A stretch of DNA of 64,000 nt from Planctomycetota bacterium (GTDB lineage: Bacteria > Planctomycetota > Phycisphaerae > SM23-33): contig JAKJER010000017.1 in NCBI GenBank assembly GCA_022705325.1, positions 62,001 through 126,000 of the forward strand. Direction: 5' to 3'. How positions within the stretch are numbered: the stretch's first letter is position 1; every line of letters begins with the position of its first letter. Below are positions 24,201 through 31,970 of this stretch, piece after piece. The notes under the pieces are model-generated. The model worked only from the letters and a program-made list of their open reading frames with translations, did not search any database and was not told the origin of the DNA. The position numbers and the translations under genes were made by a program.

Positions 24201-26074
24201 GCCTTGGGGTACTTCGCCCCGAAAGTCGAACGCTGGTCCTCCACCGCCAGGCGCATCGACTCGACGCGATGGGCCTCGACCAGGGCCTCCTGCATGGTCG
24301 CCAACTCGTGGTACTGCCCGCGCACGCGTTCGATGGCGGCTGGGGCGTGGTGCGCCTCTGAGGGCGTCTCTTGGGGCGCAGCAGCAGTCGCGTCCGCCCG
24401 TTTCACACCGGCACGGCCGACGAACGCCGCCAGCCAGTCGCCCACGACCTTACGGGTCTTCTCGTCCTGGTAGGAGAGTTCCTTCTCGAGCGCGTCAACG
24501 CGCTGGGCGATGGCCTGGCGGTACTGCTCGACCAGGAACGTCGGCTGGCCCGGCACCCAGTCGGTGAGGAACCGTTCGATGTGGCCCATGGCGCGCCGCT
24601 CGAAGTAGCACCAGATAAAGTCATCCTGCTCCCATGTGATCTGGGCCTGCGAAAGCGGGTCCTGGAAGTCGCGGCGCAGGGTGTTGTGCAGATTCTCGCG
24701 GCGGCTGGTGCGGGTTCTCACGTCGCCCGCGCCGGGGTCGCGCGACCAGGACTGCGGGCAGAACCACAGGGCCGCGCGCCCGTGGCGCACGGGAACCTTG
24801 GCCAGGACCTGGAACTTGCCCGGGTTCATGGAGAGAGTCCAGACCTTCTGATTCGGCACGGCCGGGGCGTCCCCCGTCGCGACGGCGTGTCCCGTACCGA
24901 CCAGCCGGACGGTCGCGCCGGTTCCGCCGACACCGAAGGCCATGCTGCCGTCCCGGCCCTCGCGGACGACTTCGTTCTCAAGCGTGCGGCAAAGCAGGAA
25001 GAACTCGCCCCCGCCCGCCGCCGAGGGGTCGGCCTTCAGTTCGAGCATCTGCCCGTCCTTCAGGTCCTTCCGCTCCTGCCATTTCAGCTCTTTGCCGTCC
25101 TTGGCCTTGCAGGCCGCAGCCAGGTCGATCGTCTTGAGCCGCTCGATGCGCTGAGCCTCTTTGGCGTCGACGGGACCTACCACGTGCCAGGGGCCCACGC
25201 GGGCGCCCTGCAACGGGAAGGACAGGTCGTCCATGTCGCACTCCCAGCGGAGGATCGCCTCGTGGGCTGCCAGCATCGTCTCCAGCCAGGTGGCCTTCTT
25301 CTCGTAGGGCGGGTTCTTGGGGGCCTTGCGGATCCGCGCTCGCAGGGCCTTCTCTTCCTCCGACAACTGGATCACGTCCGAGGCCTCGCCGAAGACCTCC
25401 AACTCGATGGCGGCCATTCCGCCCGTGCCCGTGTGGGCCTTGTCGCCCGCTTTGGTCGGGTAGGTCTGCCAGACGCGAAACTCCACCCAGTCAGCCCGGG
25501 CCAGCGGCCCGCCGCCCTTGGCCCTGAACGACGTGTGGAACCCGCCGCGGTCGGCGCCGACGATCACCGGCCCGGTGGTCACGGCCGGCGCGTTGCTGAA
25601 CGTCGGCATCTTGCCTGGTTGGGCGGAGTTGTCGGCGAAACGGACCTCGTAGTCCTGGTTGGACCGCGAGTCGATGTTGAACGTGAGCAGCCCCACCTCG
25701 TGGATTGGCTTAACCTGCCCCAGGTAGCAGGTGATGACGGTGGGCTGGCCGCTGATGAACACTCGCCCGTAATCGCCGCGGGTCCCCGCCTCGCCGTCGA
25801 CCAGGGCCATCAGGGCCCCCTGCCCCAGCGGACTGTCCATGCGGACGCCCTTGCGGGCCAGCAGATTCCTCCCGTTCATGGCGAAGACGCGCTTGGCGAA
25901 CTCGTCGAAGGCCGCGTCGTCGTTGGCCCACGCCTGCGTCTTCATCTCAGCCTGCACGGGCGGCGTCGGCTGGGGCGCGTCCGCAGCCGTCGCCACGTGA
26001 ACCGCCCAGGCTGCCGCCAGGGCGGCCGCAATCGCCATTCCCGTCACCATTGTCGAACGAACATCCGCTGCCAT
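21239..26074 (-). CDS. HzsA-like multidomain protein with two CxxCH motifs and a C-terminal FGE-sulfatase domain
   Basis: 1611 residues from the ATG at 26074 (AAAGGG upstream; MAADVRSTMVTGMAIAAALAAAWAVHVATA signal). Domains in order: an N-terminal beta-rich discoidin-like region (about 40-210), a helical part, a TolB-like propeller (about 690-1100, with DVDLNWDAKRILF and RRLTYDQDHNWNPTVL), the CVGCHERQ haem site (Cys1122), the CAGCHTGAND haem site (Cys1172), and from about 1365 a formylglycine-generating-enzyme/SUMF1-like domain (TPVPAGRFVMG, LPTEAQWEWACRAG, GNVAEWTLS, VVRGGSWND, GFRVVV). The propeller/CxxCH region resembles hydrazine synthase alpha-like proteins that are common in non-anammox planctomycetes; hydrazine synthesis is not implied. 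Probably a periplasmic c-type cytochrome of unknown role. Confidence 0.8.
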   Translation of the reverse strand: MAADVRSTMVTGMAIAAALAAAWAVHVATAADAPQPTPPVQAEMKTQAWANDDAAFDEFAKRVFAMNGRNLLARKGVRMDSPLGQGALMALVDGEAGTRGDYGRVFISGQPTVITCYLGQVKPIHEVGLLTFNIDSRSNQDYEVRFADNSAQPGKMPTFSNAPAVTTGPVIVGADRGGFHTSFRAKGGGPLARADWVEFRVWQTYPTKAGDKAHTGTGGMAAIELEVFGEASDVIQLSEEEKALRARIRKAPKNPPYEKKATWLETMLAAHEAILRWECDMDDLSFPLQGARVGPWHVVGPVDAKEAQRIERLKTIDLAAACKAKDGKELKWQERKDLKDGQMLELKADPSAAGGGEFFLLCRTLENEVVREGRDGSMAFGVGGTGATVRLVGTGHAVATGDAPAVPNQKVWTLSMNPGKFQVLAKVPVRHGRAALWFCPQSWSRDPGAGDVRTRTSRRENLHNTLRRDFQDPLSQAQITWEQDDFIWCYFERRAMGHIERFLTDWVPGQPTFLVEQYRQAIAQRVDALEKELSYQDEKTRKVVGDWLAAFVGRAGVKRADATAAAPQETPSEAHHAPAAIERVRGQYHELATMQEALVEAHRVESMRLAVEDQRSTFGAKYPKASEYLARIGELAGKARGLLAGRSVTLADVLALREQIDQAGQDILLANPVLDFEKLLLVTGGGPGFNSNWGGPNRLGSEIAILSPVRPDGKLTSVYKGSVSDVDLNWDAKRILFSDGRIIREVHVDGTGLRDVTRPNEHVQHYDACYLPNGRVMFVSTACEQAVPCTGQPGVGNMHLAEPDGSGERRLTYDQDHNWNPTVLNNGRVLYTRWEYTDTPHYFTRLLFHMNPDGTGQSEFYGSNSYWPNAMYWPRPIPGHPSKIVCVVSGHHGVARMGELLLLDPGIGRHEAEGAIQRIPGRGRKVEPIIRDDLVNDSWPRFVTPWPLGDPFTGYAAGKYFLAAVKLTPYSPWGIYLVDVFDNMTPLLMGGHSMPIPLRPRPLPTRIPDAVDVTRNDALVYMVDVYEGGGLKGFTRGSIKALRIGSHHYRYPGNGDTRASSYEGGWDIKQIIGTVPVHEDGSALFRVPANTPIWVQPLDEQGRAQQQMRSWFTAMPGEVISCVGCHERQNQAPPPVATMATRIPPADPKPWYGPPRGFSFEREVQVVLDRKCAGCHTGANDMPDFRAKSLHKDFTGPYSPAYMALQKYVRRPGYEADYHLAVPAEWEAQTSVLVQMLLKGHHNVRLSREEWDRLYTWIDLNVPYPASWTESHRPPEADMVTRRASLKKKYAAIDDRDEQAPPLPPVAAFEPPTDRLAPPPTAPPLGGWPLTPEQAKALQAKCPMAPKKFDLGEGVTMELTPVPAGRFVMGQAGATAFDDEGPPCVVAIDQPFYIGRLEVTNAQYARFDPLHDSGYIEARGKDRFTRGTPINQPDLPVVRISWRQAMAFCRWLSEKTGQRVTLPTEAQWEWACRAGSDGPYHFTYQPGQNNLGNFADGGLAGWNYGRGESGYSDGARYSVAGGKYPPNAWGLCDMHGNVAEWTLSAYRPYPYVARDGRNDPTKDELRVVRGGSWNDTLRFSRSASRWRYPAYQPVYNVGFRVVVQPGELVKR

Positions 26075-26410
26075 CTCAAACCCTTTCGCTCCGGTATCTG
26101 TCTGGGGCAGGCCCGCGGAAGGCTTCCCGCAAACCCTCCCATCCGTGTATAGGATCAACGGTTCGAGCGGATGGTTGTTTCCAAATCGGCGCGGGGCGAT
26201 CGGCGCCAATGCGTAAACTCTAAGGACGAGACGACAGCCTCATGCCGACGCGTGAGAAGACGGCGGGGATGGCCCAAGGGGTCTTGAGGCGTACAACAGG
26301 GGTGAGCAGGCGTGGCGTTTTCTCATACACGCCTCATGATCATCATGATACGATCGGCGTAATCGGCGGACCAGCCGCTGCGTATACAGTTTCAGGCAGA
26401 GGGCAGAAGC
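26075..26410. other. divergent promoter region
   Basis: 336 bp between two divergent exported-protein genes. It contains a near-perfect 15-bp palindrome, TCATGATCATCATGA (26334-26348), about 65 bp before the DUF1549 start, and a TATACA (26384-26389) that could be a -10 box for that gene. No small ORF or RNA structure is convincing. Confidence 0.35.
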
Positions 26411-28159
26411 ATGCGAGCAGCACCAATCGTAACGTCCGCGGCAATGGCGCTATTGGCCCTGGCGGCCTGGACGGCCGTCCAGGCGGCGGACGAGGCCGTC
26501 AAGGACGACAAGCCGTCCAAGAGCGGTCCGCCGGCCCGCCCGGACTTCAAACGCTTGCGCGAGAAGTGGATGGAGCGGCAGAAACTGATGCGGTCAGGCC
26601 AAGCGGGCAAGTCTTCCGACAAGCCTGCAACGGCGCCTCCTCCGGTGGACGCGGCCGCGGCGGCGCGGGTCTTCGAGGGCCCGTCCGCGACCGTGAAGAC
26701 CCCCCTGGACAAATTGGTGTTCGACCGGCTCAAGGAGCTGAACATCGCCCCGGCCCGCTCGTGCAGCGACGCGGTGTTCGTCCGCCGCGCGTATCTGGAC
26801 GTGATCGGAACGCTGCCGACGCCCAAGGAGGCGTGGGAGTTCATCTCCGACAACTCACCGGACAAGCGACAGGCGTTGATCGACCGCCTGCTGGAGCGCG
26901 ACGAGTTCGCCGACTACTGGGCCATGAAATGGGGCGACCTGCTGCGGGTCAAGGCGGAGTTCCCCATCAACCTCTGGCCCAACGCCGCCCAGGCGTACTA
27001 CTCGTGGATTCGCCAGGCCGTCAAGTCGAACATGCCCTACGACCGTTTCGCTCGCGAGTTGCTGACGCAGAGCGGCAGCAATTTCCGCGTGCCGGCCGTG
27101 AATTTCTACCGGGCCATGCAGGACCGGGCGCCCACGGGCACTGCCAAGACGGTGGCCCTGACATTCCTGGGCCAGCGGGCGGACAAGTGGCCCGCCCAGC
27201 GCCTGGAGGGGCTGGCAGCCTTCTTCACCCGCGTATCGTTCAAATCCACTGCGGAGTGGAAGGAGGAGATCGTTTACTACGATCCGGACAAGAAGCTCGA
27301 AGGCCCCGCCGCGACATGGCGGGCGACCTTCCCCGACGGCCGGCCCGCCATCCTCCGGGGCGACCGCGACCCGCGCGAGACGTTCGCCGACTGGCTGGTG
27401 AGCGACCCGCAGTTCGCCCGGTGCATGGCCAACCGGGCCTGGTCGTGGCTGGTCGGACGCGGGATCGTCCACGAGAGCGACGACTTCCGAGCCGACAATC
27501 CGCCCAGCAACCCCGAGTTGCTGGCCTATCTGCAGCAGGAACTGGTGCGCTCGAAATACGATCTCAAGCACCTGTTGCGGGTGATCCTGAACTCACAGAC
27601 GTATCAGTTGTCGTCGGTGCCGGCCAGCAAGGACCCCAAGGCGGAAGCATGCTTCGCCTACTATCCCATTCGCCGCCTGGAGGCGGAGGTGCTGGTGGAC
27701 GCCCTGTGCCAGATCACCGGAACGACGGAGCGGTATTCCAGCCCGATCCCCGAGCCGTTCACGTATATCCCCGAGAACTGCCGCTCGATCGCCCTGCCCG
27801 ATGGCAGCATCACCAGCTCGTTCCTGGAGCTGTTCGGCAAGCCCCCGCGCGACACGGGCATGGAGATGGAGCGAAACAACCGCATTACGGCGGCCCAGCG
27901 TCTGCACCTGCTCAACTCCAGCCACGTGCAGCGCAAGCTGGAACAGAGCTGGAAACTGCGGGCCATGCTGGCCTCGCGGAACACGCCGCGCGAGTCGGCC
28001 AACGCCGTCTACATGACGATCCTGTCCCGCCCGCCGACGGACGCGGAAGTCAGGACCGCGGCCTGGTACGCCGAATCGAGCGGCCTGCGCGGGCAGGAGG
28101 CGGCGATCGACCTGGCCTGGGCGCTGATCAACAGCAGTGAGTTCCTGTATCGACATTGA
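26411..28159 (+). CDS. DUF1549/DUF1553 domain exported protein
   Basis: 582 residues with a signal peptide (to about AAWTAVQAA) and GAGGG before the ATG. The DUF1549 domain begins at PLDKLVFDRLKELNI and includes RRAYLDVIGTLPTPKEAWEF and KWGDLLR; DUF1553 begins around RDPRETFADWLVSDPQFARCMANR and includes PSNPELLAYLQQELVRSKYDLKHLLRVILNSQTYQLSS and RLEAEVLVDALCQITG. It lacks the cytochrome (PSCyt1) domain that many relatives carry at the N-terminus. These proteins are abundant in planctomycetes and almost always lie next to DUF1501 genes, as here. Function unknown, probably extracytoplasmic. Confidence 0.92.
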   Translation: MRAAPIVTSAAMALLALAAWTAVQAADEAVKDDKPSKSGPPARPDFKRLREKWMERQKLMRSGQAGKSSDKPATAPPPVDAAAAARVFEGPSATVKTPLDKLVFDRLKELNIAPARSCSDAVFVRRAYLDVIGTLPTPKEAWEFISDNSPDKRQALIDRLLERDEFADYWAMKWGDLLRVKAEFPINLWPNAAQAYYSWIRQAVKSNMPYDRFARELLTQSGSNFRVPAVNFYRAMQDRAPTGTAKTVALTFLGQRADKWPAQRLEGLAAFFTRVSFKSTAEWKEEIVYYDPDKKLEGPAATWRATFPDGRPAILRGDRDPRETFADWLVSDPQFARCMANRAWSWLVGRGIVHESDDFRADNPPSNPELLAYLQQELVRSKYDLKHLLRVILNSQTYQLSSVPASKDPKAEACFAYYPIRRLEAEVLVDALCQITGTTERYSSPIPEPFTYIPENCRSIALPDGSITSSFLELFGKPPRDTGMEMERNNRITAAQRLHLLNSSHVQRKLEQSWKLRAMLASRNTPRESANAVYMTILSRPPTDAEVRTAAWYAESSGLRGQEAAIDLAWALINSSEFLYRH

Positions 28160-28190
28160 CCACTGACCGTGGTCACCAGTCAATTGAAGA
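28158..28190. repeat. 7-nt periodic/palindromic tract between the DUF1549 and DUF1501 genes
   Basis: Right at the stop codon lie the heptamers TGACCAC and TGACCGT, followed by GGTCACC and AGTCAAT on the inverted side, giving an imperfect palindrome. Same periodic style as the other 7-nt tracts of the window. Confidence 0.45.
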
Positions 28191-28200
28191 GGATGCGACT

Positions 28201-29562
28201 ATGAAGACGCAAATCTCTCGTCGTGACGCCTTGCGATGGGGCCTGGCGGGCGCGGGGGCGGTGGCCCTGGGCGGGCAGTCGGATCTGCCGCTGCTGGCGG
28301 CCCGGCTGGCCTCGGCGCGGACAACTGCCAACCTGCCTGACCGGCAGGCTGGCGCCAAGGCCAAGTCGGTGATCCAGATCTGGCTGTGGGGCGGGGCCTC
28401 GCACCTGGACACGTTCGACCCCAAGCCGGACGCGGGCCAGGACTACCACGGCGGGATGAACAAGCCGCTGGCGACCAACGTCGACGGCATCCGGATACAC
28501 GAGACGCTGCCGCTGCTGGCCAAGCAGGCGGACAAGTATGCGCTGATCCGCAGCATGACCCACGGCAACAACGGGCACGAGACGGCTGCCTACATGGTCC
28601 AGACGGGTCGGCCCGCCGGCGAGCGAGACGTGTATCCCAGCGTGGGGGCGGTGGTCTCGCTGTTCAGGGGTTACGACGCGGGCTACAAGGGCCTGATCCC
28701 GCCGTACGTGGTGCTGACCGAGCCGCAGGGGCGCTTCAGCGAGGCGGGCTTCCTGGGCACGCGGTACAAGCCCTTCGCCACCGGGGGCGACCCAGCCCGC
28801 ACCCCGTTCGAGGTCGAGGGCGTGGTGGCCAAGGGCATCACCGCCAAGCGACAGAAGGACCGGCGCGACCTGCTGGGGCGGGTGGACATGCTGCGTCAGG
28901 CCCTGGGCGACGAGCCCCACCTGACCGCCCTGGGGCAGGCCGAGCAGCAGGCCTACGATCTCATCATGGGCGACGCGGGCAAGGTCTTCGACCTGGCCAC
29001 CGAGAAGAGCGACCTCCGCGAGCAGTACGGGCGGACGAGCTTCGGGCAGGCGTGCCTGATGGCCCGGCGCCTGGTCGAGAAGGGCGTGCCTTACGTCACC
29101 ATCAATTACAAAGGCTGGGACACCCACAAGCAGCACTTCCAGACCATCCGCCGTAAGCACCTGGAACTGGACAAGGGCCTGGCCACGCTGCTGGCGGACC
29201 TGGCCTCGCACGGGCTGCTCGACAGCACCATCGTCTGGTGCAATGGCGAGTTCGGACGCACCCCCAAGGTCCAGTGGGAGCCCCCCTGGAACGGCGGGCG
29301 CGGACACTATGGGAAGGTCTTCTCGTCGCTGGTGGCCGGGGGCGGGTTCAAGGGCGGGCGAGTCATCGGCGCCTCCGACGCCAAAGGCGAGACCGTCAAG
29401 GACCGTCCCGTTTACCCCGTAGACCTGATCGCCAGCATGTACGAACTGCTGGGCATCGATACCGCCGCCCGCCTGCCCCACCCGCAGGGAGCGACGGTCA
29501 AAGTCACCGCGGCAGGGGAACCGAACATCCCCACCGGCGGGAGGCTGAAAGAGATCATGTGA
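28201..29562 (+). CDS. DUF1501 domain Tat-exported protein
   Basis: 453 residues from the ATG at 28201, with GAAGAGG upstream. The N-terminus ISRRDALRWGLAGAGAVALGG is a twin-arginine signal. The DUF1501 signature is clear: VIQIWLWGGASHLDTFDPKPDA, IRSMTHGNNGHETAAYMVQTGRP, TINYKGWDTHKQHF, IVWCNGEFGRTPKVQW and GRGHYGKVFSSLVAGGGFKGGRVIGASDAKGE. The fold is alkaline-phosphatase/sulfatase-like, with no known substrate. The linker after the signal includes NLPDRQAG, encoded by a 20-bp palindrome that resembles the one inside 6634-6653, so a small repeat has probably been absorbed into the coding sequence. Middle gene of the three-gene operon 26411-31847. Confidence 0.93.
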   Translation: MKTQISRRDALRWGLAGAGAVALGGQSDLPLLAARLASARTTANLPDRQAGAKAKSVIQIWLWGGASHLDTFDPKPDAGQDYHGGMNKPLATNVDGIRIHETLPLLAKQADKYALIRSMTHGNNGHETAAYMVQTGRPAGERDVYPSVGAVVSLFRGYDAGYKGLIPPYVVLTEPQGRFSEAGFLGTRYKPFATGGDPARTPFEVEGVVAKGITAKRQKDRRDLLGRVDMLRQALGDEPHLTALGQAEQQAYDLIMGDAGKVFDLATEKSDLREQYGRTSFGQACLMARRLVEKGVPYVTINYKGWDTHKQHFQTIRRKHLELDKGLATLLADLASHGLLDSTIVWCNGEFGRTPKVQWEPPWNGGRGHYGKVFSSLVAGGGFKGGRVIGASDAKGETVKDRPVYPVDLIASMYELLGIDTAARLPHPQGATVKVTAAGEPNIPTGGRLKEIM

Positions 29563-29603
29563 CCCCTGAGGGGTTGTCGATCTGACAACTGAGGAGCAGG
29601 CTC

Positions 29604-31847
29604 GTGAGACGCATATTCCGGGACAATCTTCCGTTAATGGCGGTCTTCTTTGCCTTGGCCTCCAGCGCCGCCGCCCAGCAGAAATGGAACCCCCGCGTCG
29701 CGTACGTCTATCCAGCCGGGGGGAAACAGGGCTCGACGTTCCAGGTCGTCGTGGGCGGACAGTACCTGATGGGCACCAACGCGGTGAGCTTTTCCGGGAA
29801 GGGCGCCACCGCCAAGTTCGTCGACTATTACAGGCCGCTCTCGCAGAAGGAGATCAACGACCTCCGCGAGAGGCTCAAGACGCTAATGGAGGACAAGAAG
29901 AAGGACCAGAGCATCTTCAAGGAGATCGCTGAGATCCGTCAGAAGCTCGCGAAGTTCATCCGGAAGCCCAATCCCGCGATGGCCGAGCGGGTCACCATCG
30001 AGGTGACGCTGGCAGACGACGCCGAACTGGGCCTGCGGGAACTCCGCCTGCTGGGACCCAGGGGGCTGACCAACCCGGTGTTCTTTCTCGTGGGCCAACT
30101 CGCCGAAACAGCCGAGCCCCCGGCCGAAAGCACCGACCCCAACAGCCCCGTCCGTCAGTTCAAGCCCAAGATCGGGCCGTCCAGCAAAGATGACAAGGAG
30201 AAGACGGTCGCCCTGCCGGTCGTAATCAACGGACAGATCACCCCCGGCGACGTGGACCGCTACCGCTTCCGAGCCCAGAAGGGCCAGCGCATTGTTGCAG
30301 TCGTCTCCGCGCGAGAGTTGTTGCCCTATCTGCCCGACGGCGTGCCCGGATGGTTCCAGGCGACGCTGGCCCTCTACGACGCGGCGGGCAAGGAACTGGT
30401 TTACACCGACGATTACCGCTTCCACCCCGACCCGGTCCTGTCGTACCTGATCCCGGCCGACGGGGAGTATGTCGTCGAGATCCGCGACGCGATCTACCGC
30501 GGGCGCGAAGACTTCGTCTACCGCATCGCCCTGGGCGAGTTGCCCTTCGTGACGGGCATCTTCCCGCTGGGCGGACCGGCCGGCAAGGCGACCAGCGTCC
30601 AGGTCCGCGGATGGAACCTGCCCGCGCCTGAACTGGCCCGCACGATTAAGCAGGACGAGGTGGGCGTCTACCCGGTCTCGGTGACCCGGGGCAGTCTGCT
30701 GTCCAACCAGGAACCCTTCGCCGTCAACGCCCTCCAGGAATGTCTCGACCGCGAGCCCAACAACATGCCGCCAAGCGCCCAGGCCCTGACCCTGCCGATC
30801 ATCGTCAACGGGCGCATTGATCAGGCCGACGACCGAGACGTGTTCCGCTTCGAGGGCAAGGCGGGCCAGCGAGTGGTGGCTGAGGTAATGGCCCGGCGCC
30901 TCGACTCGCCCGTGGACTCGCTGCTCAAACTCACCGACTCAGCCGGCAAGACCATCGCCACCAACGACGACCACGAGGACAAGGGCTCTGGCCTGAACAC
31001 ACACCATGCCGACTCGTACCTGGTGGCTACCCTGCCTGCCGATGGAACCTACTACCTGCACCTGAGCGACGTGCAGCGCAAAGGCGGCCAGGAGTACGCC
31101 TACCGGCTGCGGGTGAGCCCGCCGCAGGGCGACTTCGAGCTGCGGGTCGTGCCTTCCAGCGTGAGCATCCGCGCCGGCTCGGCCGCCCCCCTGACCGTCT
31201 ACGCCCTCCGCAAGGACGGATTTGCCGGGGAGATCGAGCTGTCCCTGAAGAACGCCCCTGACGGCTTCGCCCTTCGCGGGGCGCGGATCCCGGCGGGGCA
31301 GGACCAGGTGAAGATCACGCTGACCGCTCCGTCCAGGGGCACAGGCAACGAACCGGTGGCCCTCCAGATCGAGGGGCGGGCCAAGGACGGCGGACGCGTC
31401 ATTGTTCGACCGGCCGCTCCGGCAGAGGACATGGAGCAGGCCTTCGCGTACCATCACCTGGTGCCCGTGAACGAGTTGAAGGTGGCTGCGCCGGGCGGCG
31501 GCGGGTTTCGCCGGCCGACCGTCAAGCTCGTCAGCCCGACGCCGGTGAAGATCCCCGCCGGGGGGACCGCGCGGGTAATGTTCGACTTGGGCGGGGCCCG
31601 CTACCTGGGAAACCTGAAACTGGCCCTGACTGACCCGCCGGCGGGCCTGAGCGTCAAGTCCGTCTCGCCGGTCAAGGAGGGCATGGAAGTGGTGCTGCAG
31701 GCCGACCCGACCAAGAGCAAGCCCGGCTCGCGGGGCAACCTGGTGCTGGAGGTCTTCACCAACGCCAAAGGCCCGTTCAACAAGTCCGGCCAGCGGCGCC
31801 AGGTTGCCGTTCTACCGGCCTTCGCCTTCGAGGTGGTGGGCAAGTAG
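29604..31847 (+). CDS. exported protein with pre-peptidase C-terminal (PPC) domains
   Basis: 747 residues with a signal peptide ending near SSAAAQQ. After it comes an IPT/TIG-like region (VAYVYPAGGKQGSTFQVVVGGQYL), a charged helical insertion (about 75-115), then two bacterial PPC beta-sandwich domains: PGDVDRYRFRAQKGQRIVAVVSA (about 215-300) and QADDRDVFRFEGKAGQRVVAEVMA (about 405-510, ending GTYYLHLSDVQRKGGQEYAYRLRV). The C-terminal 230 residues are further beta-rich repeats. It is the third gene of the DUF1549-DUF1501-PPC operon, a combination repeatedly found in planctomycetes; the PPC protein is presumed to bind polymer or assist surface localisation. Confidence 0.88.
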   Translation: MRRIFRDNLPLMAVFFALASSAAAQQKWNPRVAYVYPAGGKQGSTFQVVVGGQYLMGTNAVSFSGKGATAKFVDYYRPLSQKEINDLRERLKTLMEDKKKDQSIFKEIAEIRQKLAKFIRKPNPAMAERVTIEVTLADDAELGLRELRLLGPRGLTNPVFFLVGQLAETAEPPAESTDPNSPVRQFKPKIGPSSKDDKEKTVALPVVINGQITPGDVDRYRFRAQKGQRIVAVVSARELLPYLPDGVPGWFQATLALYDAAGKELVYTDDYRFHPDPVLSYLIPADGEYVVEIRDAIYRGREDFVYRIALGELPFVTGIFPLGGPAGKATSVQVRGWNLPAPELARTIKQDEVGVYPVSVTRGSLLSNQEPFAVNALQECLDREPNNMPPSAQALTLPIIVNGRIDQADDRDVFRFEGKAGQRVVAEVMARRLDSPVDSLLKLTDSAGKTIATNDDHEDKGSGLNTHHADSYLVATLPADGTYYLHLSDVQRKGGQEYAYRLRVSPPQGDFELRVVPSSVSIRAGSAAPLTVYALRKDGFAGEIELSLKNAPDGFALRGARIPAGQDQVKITLTAPSRGTGNEPVALQIEGRAKDGGRVIVRPAAPAEDMEQAFAYHHLVPVNELKVAAPGGGGFRRPTVKLVSPTPVKIPAGGTARVMFDLGGARYLGNLKLALTDPPAGLSVKSVSPVKEGMEVVLQADPTKSKPGSRGNLVLEVFTNAKGPFNKSGQRRQVAVLPAFAFEVVGK

Positions 31848-31903
31848 GCTCCTCGCAGGAGTCTGAATGGACCCGCTGGTTCCATCGGGGCAGCGCTTCC
31901 CGC

Positions 31904-31930
31904 AGCCTGGGGGAACTCCCATGGCTTTTT
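31904..31930 (+). terminator. rho-independent terminator after the PPC gene
   Basis: AGCC-TGGG (31904-31911) pairs with CCCA-t-GGCT (ending 31926), followed by TTTTT. Similar in sequence to the terminator after nqrF. Confidence 0.7.
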
Positions 31931-31970
31931 CCCCTTCGCAGGCGCACAATGGCCCGCGAAGGAGCTTCCC

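Noticed and set aside
21239..26074. Hydrazine synthase subunit, implying anammox metabolism
   Set aside because: Only the middle region resembles HzsA and the C-terminal FGE domain and context differ; no other anammox gene is present.
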